This document shows, in pieces, positions 6,695-13,313 of a stretch of DNA of 13,313 bases (positions are counted from its first letter, which is position 1; every line of letters starts with the position of its first letter). The notes under the pieces were generated by a model. The model worked only from the letters and a program-made list of their open reading frames with translations. It was not told the DNA's origin and did no database searches. The stretch is from Oscillospiraceae bacterium (GTDB lineage Bacteria; Bacillota; Clostridia; Oscillospirales; Ruminococcaceae): the NCBI GenBank assembly GCA_014796735.1, contig JAAVIG010000205.1, positions 1-13,313 on the forward strand, given 5' to 3'. Position numbers and translations under genes: made by a program.

Positions 6695-8095
6695 TTACTC
6701 ATTCCGTATAGCTTCCAGCGCGCTTATCTTAACCGCCCTATTTGCGGGATAGAACCCCGAAATAAGCCCAATAACGGTAGAGAAAGCCAACGCCAGAAGC
6801 ACCAGCCAGATTGGTATTATAGAGATCGGCGAGCTTCCGTCCGTATAAATACCCATCATATTGGCAAAGGTCTCACTGCCCAAGGTATTCATTACCGCCG
6901 AAATAATGTAGCTTATCACCGTTCCTATTGCACCGCCCAGCAAGCCTATCATTCCCGCCTCCATAAGGAAAACCACGCGGATATTGCTGATAAAGCAGCC
7001 CAAAACCTTCATTATGCCTATTTCTCTTGTGCGCTCGTAAATGGACATTATCATGGTGTTGGTGATACCTATCGCCGCTACCAAAAGGCTTATCGCCGCA
7101 AGGCAGCCAAGCACCATTTGTATAACGCCCAGCTCTCCCTGCATGCTCTGTCTTACGGAAGCCATGCTGGAGGTGTTGTAGCCAAGATCCGAAAGGATAG
7201 TTTCAACCTTGTCAACATTGTTTATATCGTCCACCCAAAGCTTGATCTGTGAAAATTCGGGCTCCTTTGCGTCCTTTACGTTGTTTAAGCGGTTATAGCT
7301 GTTGATGATCTCTCTTGCGAGATCCATATCTATCATCAGGCTGTACACTGTCTGCCAGTCGTTGTCCTGTTCCAATACCGCCGCCGTGGTCATTTTAAAC
7401 TCATAGGCGCGGCCGCCGCTTTGATACGTGCCGTCATCGTTCTGTTTTTTCGTGTTGTTGACGTAAATCAAAACGCTTTCGGTCATGGGGTCAAAGAAAG
7501 GCTGCGAATATGTGCCGTCGGGCAGCATCTGCTTCCAGGTATAGGAATTCTGACCTCTTTTTTTGGTGTCGCGGAACTGATACGCCGCCTCGTTTCCGAA
7601 AACAAGAGTGTGAAAATTATCCTCGCCGTCGGGATAGTCGCCGCTTTCGGGAACGTAGCCCATTTTTTCAAGGGCGCTGAAATCAACTCCGTATACCTCC
7701 ATCCAGCTGGCTCTGTATCGGTTGTTTTTTCCCGCTCCGATCGTGATGTAATTGCTGTCCACTTCTATCTTCGGAAAAACCGTTTCAACGTGATCCAGAT
7801 TTTTCATCATTTCCAGAGCGTCATTGTCAAGCGGCGGTCTTTCGTCGGAACTGCTGCCGCTGTCGTAATACCAATAATTGCTGTTGCCATAAATGGTGAT
7901 AGCGTTCAGGTCGCCCCATGAAGCAAGCATACTGTCCATAGCGGCATTCATTCCCTGTCCCAAAGAGATCATAACGATGATCGCACAGCAGCCGATGATA
8001 ACACCGATAACCGTAAGCATTGTTCTGCCCTTGCGTCTCCACAGATTGCGAAGACACATGATTATCATATCAAATAATTTCATTATTATAACCAT
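6695..8095 (-). CDS. MacB/FtsX-type ABC transporter permease
   Basis: The product has an N-terminal membrane helix (RTMLTVIGVIIGCCAIIVMISLG), a large outside domain of about 270 residues, and three C-terminal helices. The family landmarks are ITNTMIMSIYERTREIGIMKVLG between the first two C-terminal helices and GFYPANRAVKISALEAIRNE at the end. MacB/LolE-type permeases do not move substrate through the membrane in a classical channel; they use ATP to push extracytoplasmic partners (mechanotransmission). Three ATGs are possible. The first (8116) lies inside a hairpin and has no binding site; 8095 follows GAGG at good spacing; 8083 (MKLFDMIIM) is also possible. The outer domain has a Ser/Asp/Tyr-rich patch (NYWYYDSGSSSDERPP). 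It is the last gene of the unit, after the ATPase and surface protein. Confidence 0.88.
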   Translation of the reverse strand: MVIIMKLFDMIIMCLRNLWRRKGRTMLTVIGVIIGCCAIIVMISLGQGMNAAMDSMLASWGDLNAITIYGNSNYWYYDSGSSSDERPPLDNDALEMMKNLDHVETVFPKIEVDSNYITIGAGKNNRYRASWMEVYGVDFSALEKMGYVPESGDYPDGEDNFHTLVFGNEAAYQFRDTKKRGQNSYTWKQMLPDGTYSQPFFDPMTESVLIYVNNTKKQNDDGTYQSGGRAYEFKMTTAAVLEQDNDWQTVYSLMIDMDLAREIINSYNRLNNVKDAKEPEFSQIKLWVDDINNVDKVETILSDLGYNTSSMASVRQSMQGELGVIQMVLGCLAAISLLVAAIGITNTMIMSIYERTREIGIMKVLGCFISNIRVVFLMEAGMIGLLGGAIGTVISYIISAVMNTLGSETFANMMGIYTDGSSPISIIPIWLVLLALAFSTVIGLISGFYPANRAVKISALEAIRNE

Positions 8096-8112
8096 GCCTT
8101 TCCTCTTGAGGA

Positions 8113-8190
8113 GCATTTATGCCGAGGCGATATATCGAGGCATAAATGCGACGGGTTTGAAAGAACCCATTTTTTCAGGTTCTTTCAAAC
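8113..8190. promoter_or_regulatory. Two perfect hairpins between surface-protein and permease genes
   Basis: GCATTTATGCC (8113-8123) pairs with GGCATAAATGC (8139-8149), and GTTTGAAAGAACC (8155-8167) pairs with GGTTCTTTCAAAC (8178-8190). Neither is followed on the minus strand by a T-run, so they are not ordinary terminators. They fill the 139-base gap between two genes of one unit and could stabilise the upstream message or set the ratio of the two proteins. Confidence 0.6.
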
Positions 8191-8234
8191 TTATCCTCCG
8201 TCTCTGTCTTCATAGCTTAACCGTGATAACTGTC

Positions 8235-10772
8235 TTAGATAACGTCATCGTCGTCCTCCAGCTCTTTCTTCTTTTTCTTATGCTTTACAACGATAACAAT
8301 AACTATTATCGCCACAACGACAACACCGCCGCCGATAGCGAACCATGCCCACAGAGGGAATCCGCCCTCTTCCATGCCCGGGTCGTACATTCCGGGATCG
8401 TCCCAGCCCGTATCATCCCACACAGACTCGTCCCAGCTGTAGGATATTACGTTGATTGAGAAAGGAAGTCTCTGCTCCTTTTGTGTGCCGTTTGCGTCCT
8501 CGTAGGTAACTACTATATCGCCCTTAACGGTACCCTCAACATTGGGGGTTATCTGAACGTCATAATATTCCTCGGAGCCGCTGTTTACGTTGCCCACGTA
8601 ATAGGTGCCCTGTGACTTGTCAAAGCCCTCGCCCTCAACGTCGGCGGTAACGTTGTAAACGCCGCTTTTGCCCTTGTTTACAAAGCTTGTGCTGATATAT
8701 ACCATTTCGCCTACACCCGCGTTTTCCGCGTACTGGGCGGGATTTAAGGTGAAGCGGTCCTCCTGCTGCAGAGGAATGGTGATGGTCTCGGTAACGGGTG
8801 AGCCCTTTGCTCTTTTGCCGTTTGCTATGTACTCGTATTCAAAGTCAACTATTACGGGATAGCTGTCGGGCTTGGAGTCCGCGCGGGGGAGAAGATCGAT
8901 GTTAATATCGGTGGTAGCCTTTCCGGGCAGGCTTTCGATAAAGAACGAGTTGGAGGAGTTGGCGGGAGAGAACGCAACGCCGCTGTCTCCGTTGCCCGCG
9001 CCGCCGTTTATCGTTACCTTAAGATTTTCGATAGCCGTTTTCGAATCGGCGTTCTGAATGGTAAGCCTTAAAGGAAACGCCGTACCGCCCGTTACGTATT
9101 CGCCGCCGAAATCGTAGCTCTGTATAATAATGGGAGGAGCAAACACATTGTCATCTGTATCCTGATTCTCCGAGGGCTTGCAGGTCACGGTAGTGTAAAC
9201 AACAGAGGTAACGGTTCCGAAGCTTATCTCAACGGGAATGACCTCGCGCATGGAGCTGATGCCGTCGCAGCCGATAAGCGGGAATGTAAAGGACTTGCTT
9301 TCCCCTGCCTTCAGATCAAAATCCTTGTATGTAAGCCCGCTGTCTATAGCGAACTTGCTGCCGTTAAGCTCCTGAACGGAAGCTCTTGCTCCCTTAATAT
9401 CCTTGTCGGAGCTGTTCCGAAGTGTGAAGGTAAGATCAAATCTTGTTCCCTTTTCAACCGAATTGCTGCTGAAAGAATAGTCGGTCATTGAAATATCGTG
9501 CTGACCGTATTCCACTTCGTTATTCTCTTCTTTTTTAGGCTTGCACTGCAAAATAACGGAGGTGGAAAAGACCTGAGCTGAGGAGTCGCTGCCGGGATTA
9601 ATCTTGTACTCGACCTGTACGGGAATGCTTTCACGTACGTTTGAAATACCTGCGCAGGCTACAAGAGGGAATACAACGTTTACCGTTTTGTCCTTTGCAA
9701 CGCTGACGGTTTTTGTGGAAAAACCGCCGTCCAGCACGAATTTGCTGCTATCAAGCCCGTCGATCGACACCTTGACGTCCTTCAGATCAATTTTGCAGTC
9801 GTTTTTGAGAGTCAGTGTAAGGTTAAAGCTGTCGCCGTCCTGCACATCGCTCTTGCTTACGTCGTAAGAGGAAACGGTAAGACCCGTAGACACAACGTCG
9901 CTCGTTATTCTCACGGGTACGGTAAAGCTGCCGTTGGAGGTCTCCGCGCCGTTTGAAGCAAATACGGAGAAATTCAAGGTAAGGTTATAAATTCCCGCAG
10001 GTGCCGAAGCGGGAGCGGAAACGCTGAAGGTGAACCGAGGATAAGTGGCGGAGCTTGTCTGTGTTTCGACGGTCTCGACCGCAATATTGCCGTCGGATGA
10101 AACAAGAGAAGCCGCAACGTTTTTAAAGGTTCCGTTATTTATGTTTTTAAACTCTATCGTAAGATTGCCGCTTGTTCCCGCGTTGATAACATACGTGCTG
10201 GCAGAGGACAAGGCAAATTTCGCGGCGGAAGGGTCGGCGGGATCGGCGGGAGCGTTTGTCTCCACACATTCCGAAACCGAAACGGTGATAGGAACGGTAA
10301 TGCTTTCTCCTCCGCTGTTATAGCAGATATTGTAGGTAAAGGAGCGTCCTTTTCCCGTATAGGTAACGTCCGTAAACATAGCGGTAACGCTTAAAAAGCT
10401 TCCCACAAGCTCGGGATTGGTTATTATCGCGTTTGTATTGCCTAGCGTAAAGCTTTCGTTTGAGGTAGCGTAGGCAAAAACGTTGTTATTGTCCGTAATG
10501 TCCCAGGCGCTTAACCCGTTGGCAAAATTGGCGATAGGTATGTAAGTGACCGCCTCAAGTATAAATTTGCTGTTTTCGGAAATACTGCCGACTCCGATCT
10601 CATATCCGCCGGAGGACGCACCGGAGCCGAGATATGGTTCCGAGGGACCGGAGGCCGCGGGCGAATTTTGCGAAGCCTCGGCAAAAACGGAAAGCGGTGC
10701 CGCGCACGCAAGCAGTGAGCATGCAAGCAGTGAAGCCGCTATTTTTTTAATGATTTTCACTTTCATTTTCAT
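8235..10772 (-). CDS. Membrane-anchored surface protein with tandem beta-sandwich domains, ABC unit partner
   Basis: The 845-residue protein has a signal peptide (1-31, SVFA|EA), a C-terminal membrane helix (about 806-829, LWAWFAIGGGVVVVAIIVIVIVV) and a short cytoplasmic tail KHKKKKKELEDDDDVI. The outer part is a string of Ig-like domains: about 55-170, 185-290, 296-411, 426-532, 543-668 and 672-776. The third and fourth are clear repeats (CAGISNVRESIPVQVEY with QCKP; CDGISSMREVIPVEISF with TCKP). The fold resembles CARDB/NEW3-type domains. A W/D-rich stalk (777-800) joins them to the membrane. It lies between the genes for the ATPase and permease, where MacA adaptors often sit, so it is probably the extracytoplasmic partner. 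LLAC at 20-23 is a poor lipobox and I favour Sec cleavage. AAAGGA precedes the ATG. Confidence 0.8.
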   Translation of the reverse strand: MKMKVKIIKKIAASLLACSLLACAAPLSVFAEASQNSPAASGPSEPYLGSGASSGGYEIGVGSISENSKFILEAVTYIPIANFANGLSAWDITDNNNVFAYATSNESFTLGNTNAIITNPELVGSFLSVTAMFTDVTYTGKGRSFTYNICYNSGGESITVPITVSVSECVETNAPADPADPSAAKFALSSASTYVINAGTSGNLTIEFKNINNGTFKNVAASLVSSDGNIAVETVETQTSSATYPRFTFSVSAPASAPAGIYNLTLNFSVFASNGAETSNGSFTVPVRITSDVVSTGLTVSSYDVSKSDVQDGDSFNLTLTLKNDCKIDLKDVKVSIDGLDSSKFVLDGGFSTKTVSVAKDKTVNVVFPLVACAGISNVRESIPVQVEYKINPGSDSSAQVFSTSVILQCKPKKEENNEVEYGQHDISMTDYSFSSNSVEKGTRFDLTFTLRNSSDKDIKGARASVQELNGSKFAIDSGLTYKDFDLKAGESKSFTFPLIGCDGISSMREVIPVEISFGTVTSVVYTTVTCKPSENQDTDDNVFAPPIIIQSYDFGGEYVTGGTAFPLRLTIQNADSKTAIENLKVTINGGAGNGDSGVAFSPANSSNSFFIESLPGKATTDINIDLLPRADSKPDSYPVIVDFEYEYIANGKRAKGSPVTETITIPLQQEDRFTLNPAQYAENAGVGEMVYISTSFVNKGKSGVYNVTADVEGEGFDKSQGTYYVGNVNSGSEEYYDVQITPNVEGTVKGDIVVTYEDANGTQKEQRLPFSINVISYSWDESVWDDTGWDDPGMYDPGMEEGGFPLWAWFAIGGGVVVVAIIVIVIVVKHKKKKKELEDDDDVI

Positions 10773-10811
10773 TAAATCCTTTCGGTTTTATTTTCTGATA
10801 GATTTTGTTTC

Positions 10812-10869
10812 ATACCGATCCAATTTTAAACCGACAAAATACCCACAGCTCGAAAATGGATCAGTATTA
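10812..10869. repeat. Copy of the ATACCGATCC/GGATTAGTATTA palindromic repeat
   Basis: The left end ATACCGATCCAATTTT and the right end AAAATGGATCAGTATTA are in inverse orientation, with a loop containing AATACCCACAG that is almost the same as in the copy at 11853. It lies inside the ABC unit, between ATPase and surface-protein genes, so the message would contain it. Confidence 0.65.
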
Positions 10870-10930
10870 GAAAAATGCTCTTGTTTTTTCACAAAGCATA
10901 GTGTTATTTAAGCCTTGCCGTGCTCCGCTC

Positions 10931-11686
10931 TTACGAAGCGGGCTGTTTTCCCGCGGGGCTTCCCTGACTTTCGCCGTCTTCCTCCCCCGGAACATAGATC
11001 GCCTTGTTTATCTCGTCGCTGTGAATGTCGCCGTCGATAAGGTGTACGATTCTGTCGGCGTACTTGGCGATATCAAGGTCGTGAGTAACCAGAATAAGGG
11101 TCAGGTTATGCTCTCTGCACATTCTCACCATAAGTCTCATAACGTCGGCTGTGGTTTTGGTATCAAGGTTTCCCGTAGGCTCATCGGCAAAGACCACATT
11201 TGGTTTGGCGACAAAGGCCCTTGCGATACCGACGCGCTGCTGCTGACCGCCGGACATCTGATTGGGTCGGTGCTTCATACGCGACTTAAGCCCCACCGCC
11301 ACTAACATTTTTTTTGCTTCCTTGTCGCGCTTACGTCGGCTCCACCCCTTAAACATCAGCGGCATTCCCACGTTTTCCAGTGATGAAAGCTGCGGTATAA
11401 GGTTGTAGGACTGAAAAACGAAGCCCGTGTTTTCCTGACGGAATTTCGCCAACTTACGCTCCGACAGCTTCGCGATATTTACGCCGTTTATAATAATGTC
11501 GCCTCTTGTGGGCTTTTCAAGACCCGCAAGCATGTTAAGAAGCGTCGATTTACCCGAACCCGATGTACCGAGGATACAGCAGATCTCGCCTCTTTCTATG
11601 CGCAGATTGATATTTTTAAGCGCGTAAACCTTTTCCTGTCCCAGTCGGTAGACCTTGCGAAGTCCCGTAACTTCTATAAAAGACAA
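10931..11686 (-). CDS. MacB/LolD-type ABC transporter ATPase
   Basis: The 251-residue protein has all ABC motifs: Walker A GTSGSGKS (40-47), Q-loop VFQSYNLIP (90-98), signature MSGGQQQR (144-151), Walker B VVFADE (164-169) and switch His (THD, 201-203). The pattern is that of the LolD/MacB/FtsE group, which energises FtsX-type permeases. Translation starts at TTG (11684-11686), supported by AGGTGAG five bases upstream; the nearest ATG upstream is followed at once by an in-frame stop. The C-terminal 30 residues beyond the core are acidic and polar (PGEEDGESQGS). It is the first gene of the three-gene unit. A rare start codon may lower its yield relative to the other components. Confidence 0.92.
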   Translation of the reverse strand: MSFIEVTGLRKVYRLGQEKVYALKNINLRIERGEICCILGTSGSGKSTLLNMLAGLEKPTRGDIIINGVNIAKLSERKLAKFRQENTGFVFQSYNLIPQLSSLENVGMPLMFKGWSRRKRDKEAKKMLVAVGLKSRMKHRPNQMSGGQQQRVGIARAFVAKPNVVFADEPTGNLDTKTTADVMRLMVRMCREHNLTLILVTHDLDIAKYADRIVHLIDGDIHSDEINKAIYVPGEEDGESQGSPAGKQPAS

Positions 11687-12219
11687 TTTCTCACCTCATT
11701 TCACTCTCTTAGGAACTTGTACTGTATAAAGTATATTGCTTTTTAAAATAAAAAGCATACGCTTTTCCTTGTGATAATCTTATTTTTTTCTTACTTATGC
11801 GATCATTCGGTAAGCAGGCAGCTTGTCTCCTTATTGATCAAAGAGCGGTATTACACCGATCCTTTTTTTAAACTGTAATACCCACAGTTTAAAAGGGATT
11901 AGTATTATATGTATACGAGGGTAACGCTCAAAACTTGTCCGCTTTTGTCCGCAAATTGCCTCCTACTATTTATTAAACGATATAAAGGCACAAAATGTTA
12001 CGAAAAATTTCAAATTTTTCCAAAATTCAGCGTTTTGCACAATTTTAGAAATGATTTTTGTTTATTATAACACAGTTTTCTTTTTTTCATCATTTATGCA
12101 GTTTAATTATAGCACATATATATTTATTTTTCAATATATAAATCTATTTTTATGAAAAAAATAAAAAAGCTATAAGCCGCAAAAGAAAGCCTCCAACTCC
12201 GCAAATCTTTGGCAGAGTC
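11687..12219. other. AT-rich divergent spacer between ABC unit and acetyltransferase
   Basis: It holds the 11853 repeat copy, a weak TTTTT/AAAAA hairpin near 11738-11756 and long A/T runs (about 12000-12170). No convincing -35/-10 pair was found for the ABC unit, although TATACT-like boxes occur near 11730. An imperfect dyad, ACTCCGCAAA against TTTGGCAGAGT (12196-12218), sits just upstream of the acetyltransferase promoter. I see no gene here. Confidence 0.55.
11853..11907. repeat. Copy of the ATACCGATCC/GGATTAGTATTA palindromic repeat
   Basis: Left end ACACCGATCC, inner stem TTTTAAACTG (11866-11875) and CAGTTTAAAA (11885-11894) around a TAATACCCA loop, right end GGGATTAGTATTA (11895-11907). 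It lies about 170 bases upstream of the ATPase start. Confidence 0.75.
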
Positions 12220-12248
12220 TTGACAATCCGACGGTTAAAGCTTATTAT
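12220..12248 (+). promoter_or_regulatory. Strong sigma-A-type promoter for the acetyltransferase gene
   Basis: A perfect TTGACA (12220-12225) is followed after 17 bases by TATTAT (12243-12248). The start codon at 12291 gives a leader of about 35 bases. Confidence 0.8.
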
Positions 12249-12290
12249 ATAATTATTAATAATTATCAGCACATGAAAGGAAACTTTTCT

Positions 12291-12710
12291 ATGGAAATAA
12301 GATTTGCGTCGGTCTCTGACATTGATAATTTGTGTAAATACGACCGTCACATATCAAAGCAGGAGCTTGAAGCGTCAATAAGTATGAAAAGGGTATATAT
12401 AGCGGAGGAAGGCGGCGTATTCATCGGCTGGCTCAGATACAATCTGTTCTGGGACAACACCCCTTTTATGAATATGCTCTTTTTCCTCGAAAATTACAGG
12501 GGAAAAGGAAACGGTAAAGCCATGGTGGAGCACTGGGAAAGAGAGTTGAAGTCTCTCGGCTTCGGCACGGTAATGACCTCCACCGCTTCCGACGAATACG
12601 CGCAGCATTTTTACAACAGGCTGGGATATGCGGCGGTAGGAGGCTTTACCCAAGAAGGAGAGCCGTACGAGCTTATACTGTCAAAAAGAATTTATACTAA
12701 TCCCTTTTAA
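12291..12710 (+). CDS. GNAT family N-acetyltransferase
   Basis: I chose the ATG at 12291 because GAAAGGAAA lies just upstream; the ATG at 12273 is part of that binding site region. The 139-residue protein has the GNAT acetyl-CoA motif RGKGNGKAM (70-78), preceded by strand NMLFFLENY and followed by the helix and the strand VMTSTAS. The C-terminal AQHFYNRLGYAAVGGF is typical of the family. It would transfer an acetyl group from acetyl-CoA to an amine; the substrate is not known. The IGWLRYNLFWDNTPFMNML stretch is shared by a common subgroup of small GNATs in Firmicutes. The last residues (IYTNPF and stop) are encoded inside a repeat copy, so the original C-terminus may have been replaced. Confidence 0.9.
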   Translation: MEIRFASVSDIDNLCKYDRHISKQELEASISMKRVYIAEEGGVFIGWLRYNLFWDNTPFMNMLFFLENYRGKGNGKAMVEHWERELKSLGFGTVMTSTASDEYAQHFYNRLGYAAVGGFTQEGEPYELILSKRIYTNPF

Positions 12711-12789
12711 AACTGTTGGATTAGTGTTTAGGGTGTAATCCCTTTTTAAACTGTTTACAACTCGGCAGTTTAAAAAGGGATTAGTATTA
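12694..12789. repeat. Double copy of the palindromic repeat at the acetyltransferase 3' end
   Basis: The first unit is ACTAATCC, CTTTTAAAACTGTT, GGATTAGT. It is followed by a perfect 17-base stem, AATCCCTTTTTAAACTG (12737-12753) with CAGTTTAAAAAGGGATT (12766-12782), ending GGGATTAGTATTA. The element begins 17 bases before the acetyltransferase stop and may also end its transcript. Confidence 0.75.
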
Positions 12790-12877
12790 ATACTATTTTC
12801 AAATTAAAATGATTGCAAAATTTTAGTGGATGATTTGAAAAATAAAAGTTGCACTAAAATAGAAAAAGATAATATAA

Positions 12878-13066
12878 AAGCAAGAGCAGATACGAAATGC
12901 CAAAGAATACTGTTCGGTTTACGAAAAGACTGCTCCGCCGGAGACCGAGGATCTGTCAATAGATTACCGCCGGGCAGCGGGAGCATTTCTCGAGAAAAAG
13001 ATCGCAAAGTTCGGAATTATCATAGCGAAAAAGGTGGTGCATATTATACCGGATATTGGGGAATAA
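12878..13066 (+). pseudogene. Coding-like fragment without a start
   Basis: This frame is open from a stop at 12875 to TAA at 13064-13066 and has no ATG, GTG or TTG to begin it. The product (RNAKEYCSVYEKTAPPETED, then a basic amphipathic part with KKIAKFGIIIAKKVV) uses codons like the neighbours, so it may be the end of a gene that has lost its 5' part by deletion or frameshift. A GTG frame at 12826 overlaps it in another phase. Family unknown. Confidence 0.35.
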
Positions 13067-13199
13067 ACGGAACTGTGTCGTTATTGTCATAGATAAGCAG
13101 CGACTCCTCATCCAGGAAGCTTTTTGTTCTGTCGAAATCAAGAGGATTGACCGTTTCTTCCGTACAGTCCTTATTCAATATACAGCATACGTCGTAATA
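13044..13199 (-). pseudogene. Coding-like fragment without a start, minus strand
   Basis: The minus frame from 13199 down to a TAA at 13044 gives 51 residues (including NPLDFDRTKSFLDEESLLIY and DNNDTVPFIPQYPV) with normal codon use and no start codon. Immediately upstream in its frame is a TAG that lies within an ATTAGTATTA sequence, the right end of the window's repeat. This suggests a gene cut by repeat insertion. Its 3' end overlaps the plus-strand fragment by 23 bases. Confidence 0.35.
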
Positions 13200-13214
13200 C
13201 TAATTCTCGATTAA

Positions 13215-13313
13215 AATAAGACAAAGCCGGCGGGCGGGGCGTTTCTGATCAAGGAAGTCCCGACGCAGGAATATGCGGATATTTCAAGTCGGGCTGACGC
13301 GGAGCAGGAACGC
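13215..13313 (+). pseudogene. Coding-like fragment running off the window, possibly acyl-CoA dehydrogenase-like N-terminus
   Basis: The frame is open from a TAA (13212-13214) to the window end: NKTKPAGGAFLIKEVPTQEY and so on, ending ADAEQER. No start codon is present. The opening GGAFLIKEVP recalls the N-termini of some Clostridial acyl-CoA dehydrogenases, which read GG-F-L-I followed by a proline-containing segment and EEQ. The match is short and by memory only, so the call is tentative. It could be a remnant left by rearrangement at the nearby repeat half-site. Confidence 0.25.

Noticed and set aside
7421..7921. 166-codon open frame opposite the permease gene
   Set aside because: Antisense shadow in the outer-domain region; the permease frame has clear family motifs.
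184..12789. CRISPR array
   Set aside because: The repeats are palindromic, widely and unevenly spaced, of differing length and not interleaved with spacers; no cas gene is present.
12897..12909. ATGCCAAAGAATA also found at 16-28
   Set aside because: Identity of 13 bases ends abruptly and the reading frames diverge at once; probably chance.
12826..13092. 88-codon frame with a GTG start
   Set aside because: No ribosome binding site; basic, low-information sequence. The overlapping phase at 12878-13066 has better codon use.

Overview
The window looks like a chromosomal segment of a low-to-middle GC Gram-positive anaerobe of the class Clostridia, most like the gut Ruminococcus/Oscillospiraceae group. 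That placement is an inference. It rests on the gene families (DegV, GtrA, CorC-type CNNM protein, XRE and VOC proteins with a Clostridia-style zinc ribbon), on AAAGGA/AGGAGG ribosome binding sites, on sigma-A-type promoters, and on the absence of any outer-membrane gene. No rRNA, tRNA, CRISPR array, phage gene or intact transposase is visible.

Left part (1-5040): the tail of an unidentified gene is followed by a DegV lipid-binding protein (247-1086, +). Next is a roughly 293-base MITE-like element with terminal inverted repeats and several strong hairpins (1098-1390), then a GtrA membrane protein on the minus strand (1404-1952). A two-gene plus-strand unit encodes a CorC/HlyC-type CNNM-CBS protein and a membrane protein with an NfeD-like C-terminus, joined by an ATGA overlap (2059-3887). 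After it comes a three-domain protein, HTH (XRE), VOC/glyoxalase and zinc ribbon (4053-4916), in which the zinc-ribbon part keeps its own strong ribosome binding site and in-frame ATG. A bidirectional terminator closes the block.

Middle part (5040-11690), all on the minus strand: first a probable two-gene unit of a small secreted beta-rich protein and a four-helix membrane protein (6157 down to 5042). Then a three-gene ABC unit, in transcription order: MacB/LolD-type ATPase (11686-10931, TTG start), an 845-residue surface protein of tandem beta-sandwich domains with a C-terminal membrane anchor (10772-8235), and a MacB/FtsX-type permease (8095-6695). The surface protein sits where a MacA-type adaptor is usually found, which suggests an extracytoplasmic partner of the transporter. 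Two perfect hairpins lie between the surface protein and the permease.

Right part (11690-13313): an AT-rich spacer, a near-ideal promoter, a GNAT acetyltransferase whose last codons lie inside a dispersed repeat, and then a decayed stretch with three coding-like fragments that lack start codons.

A small palindromic repeat recurs through the window: left end like ATACCGATCC or ATACTAATCC, right end GGATTAGTATTA. Clear copies lie at 184, 10812, 11853 and 12694, with weaker ones near 3885, 4914 and 13195. Several begin at or inside stop codons. The points most worth a second look are the nested zinc-ribbon start, the ABC unit with its surface protein, the two repeat families, and the secreted/membrane protein pair.
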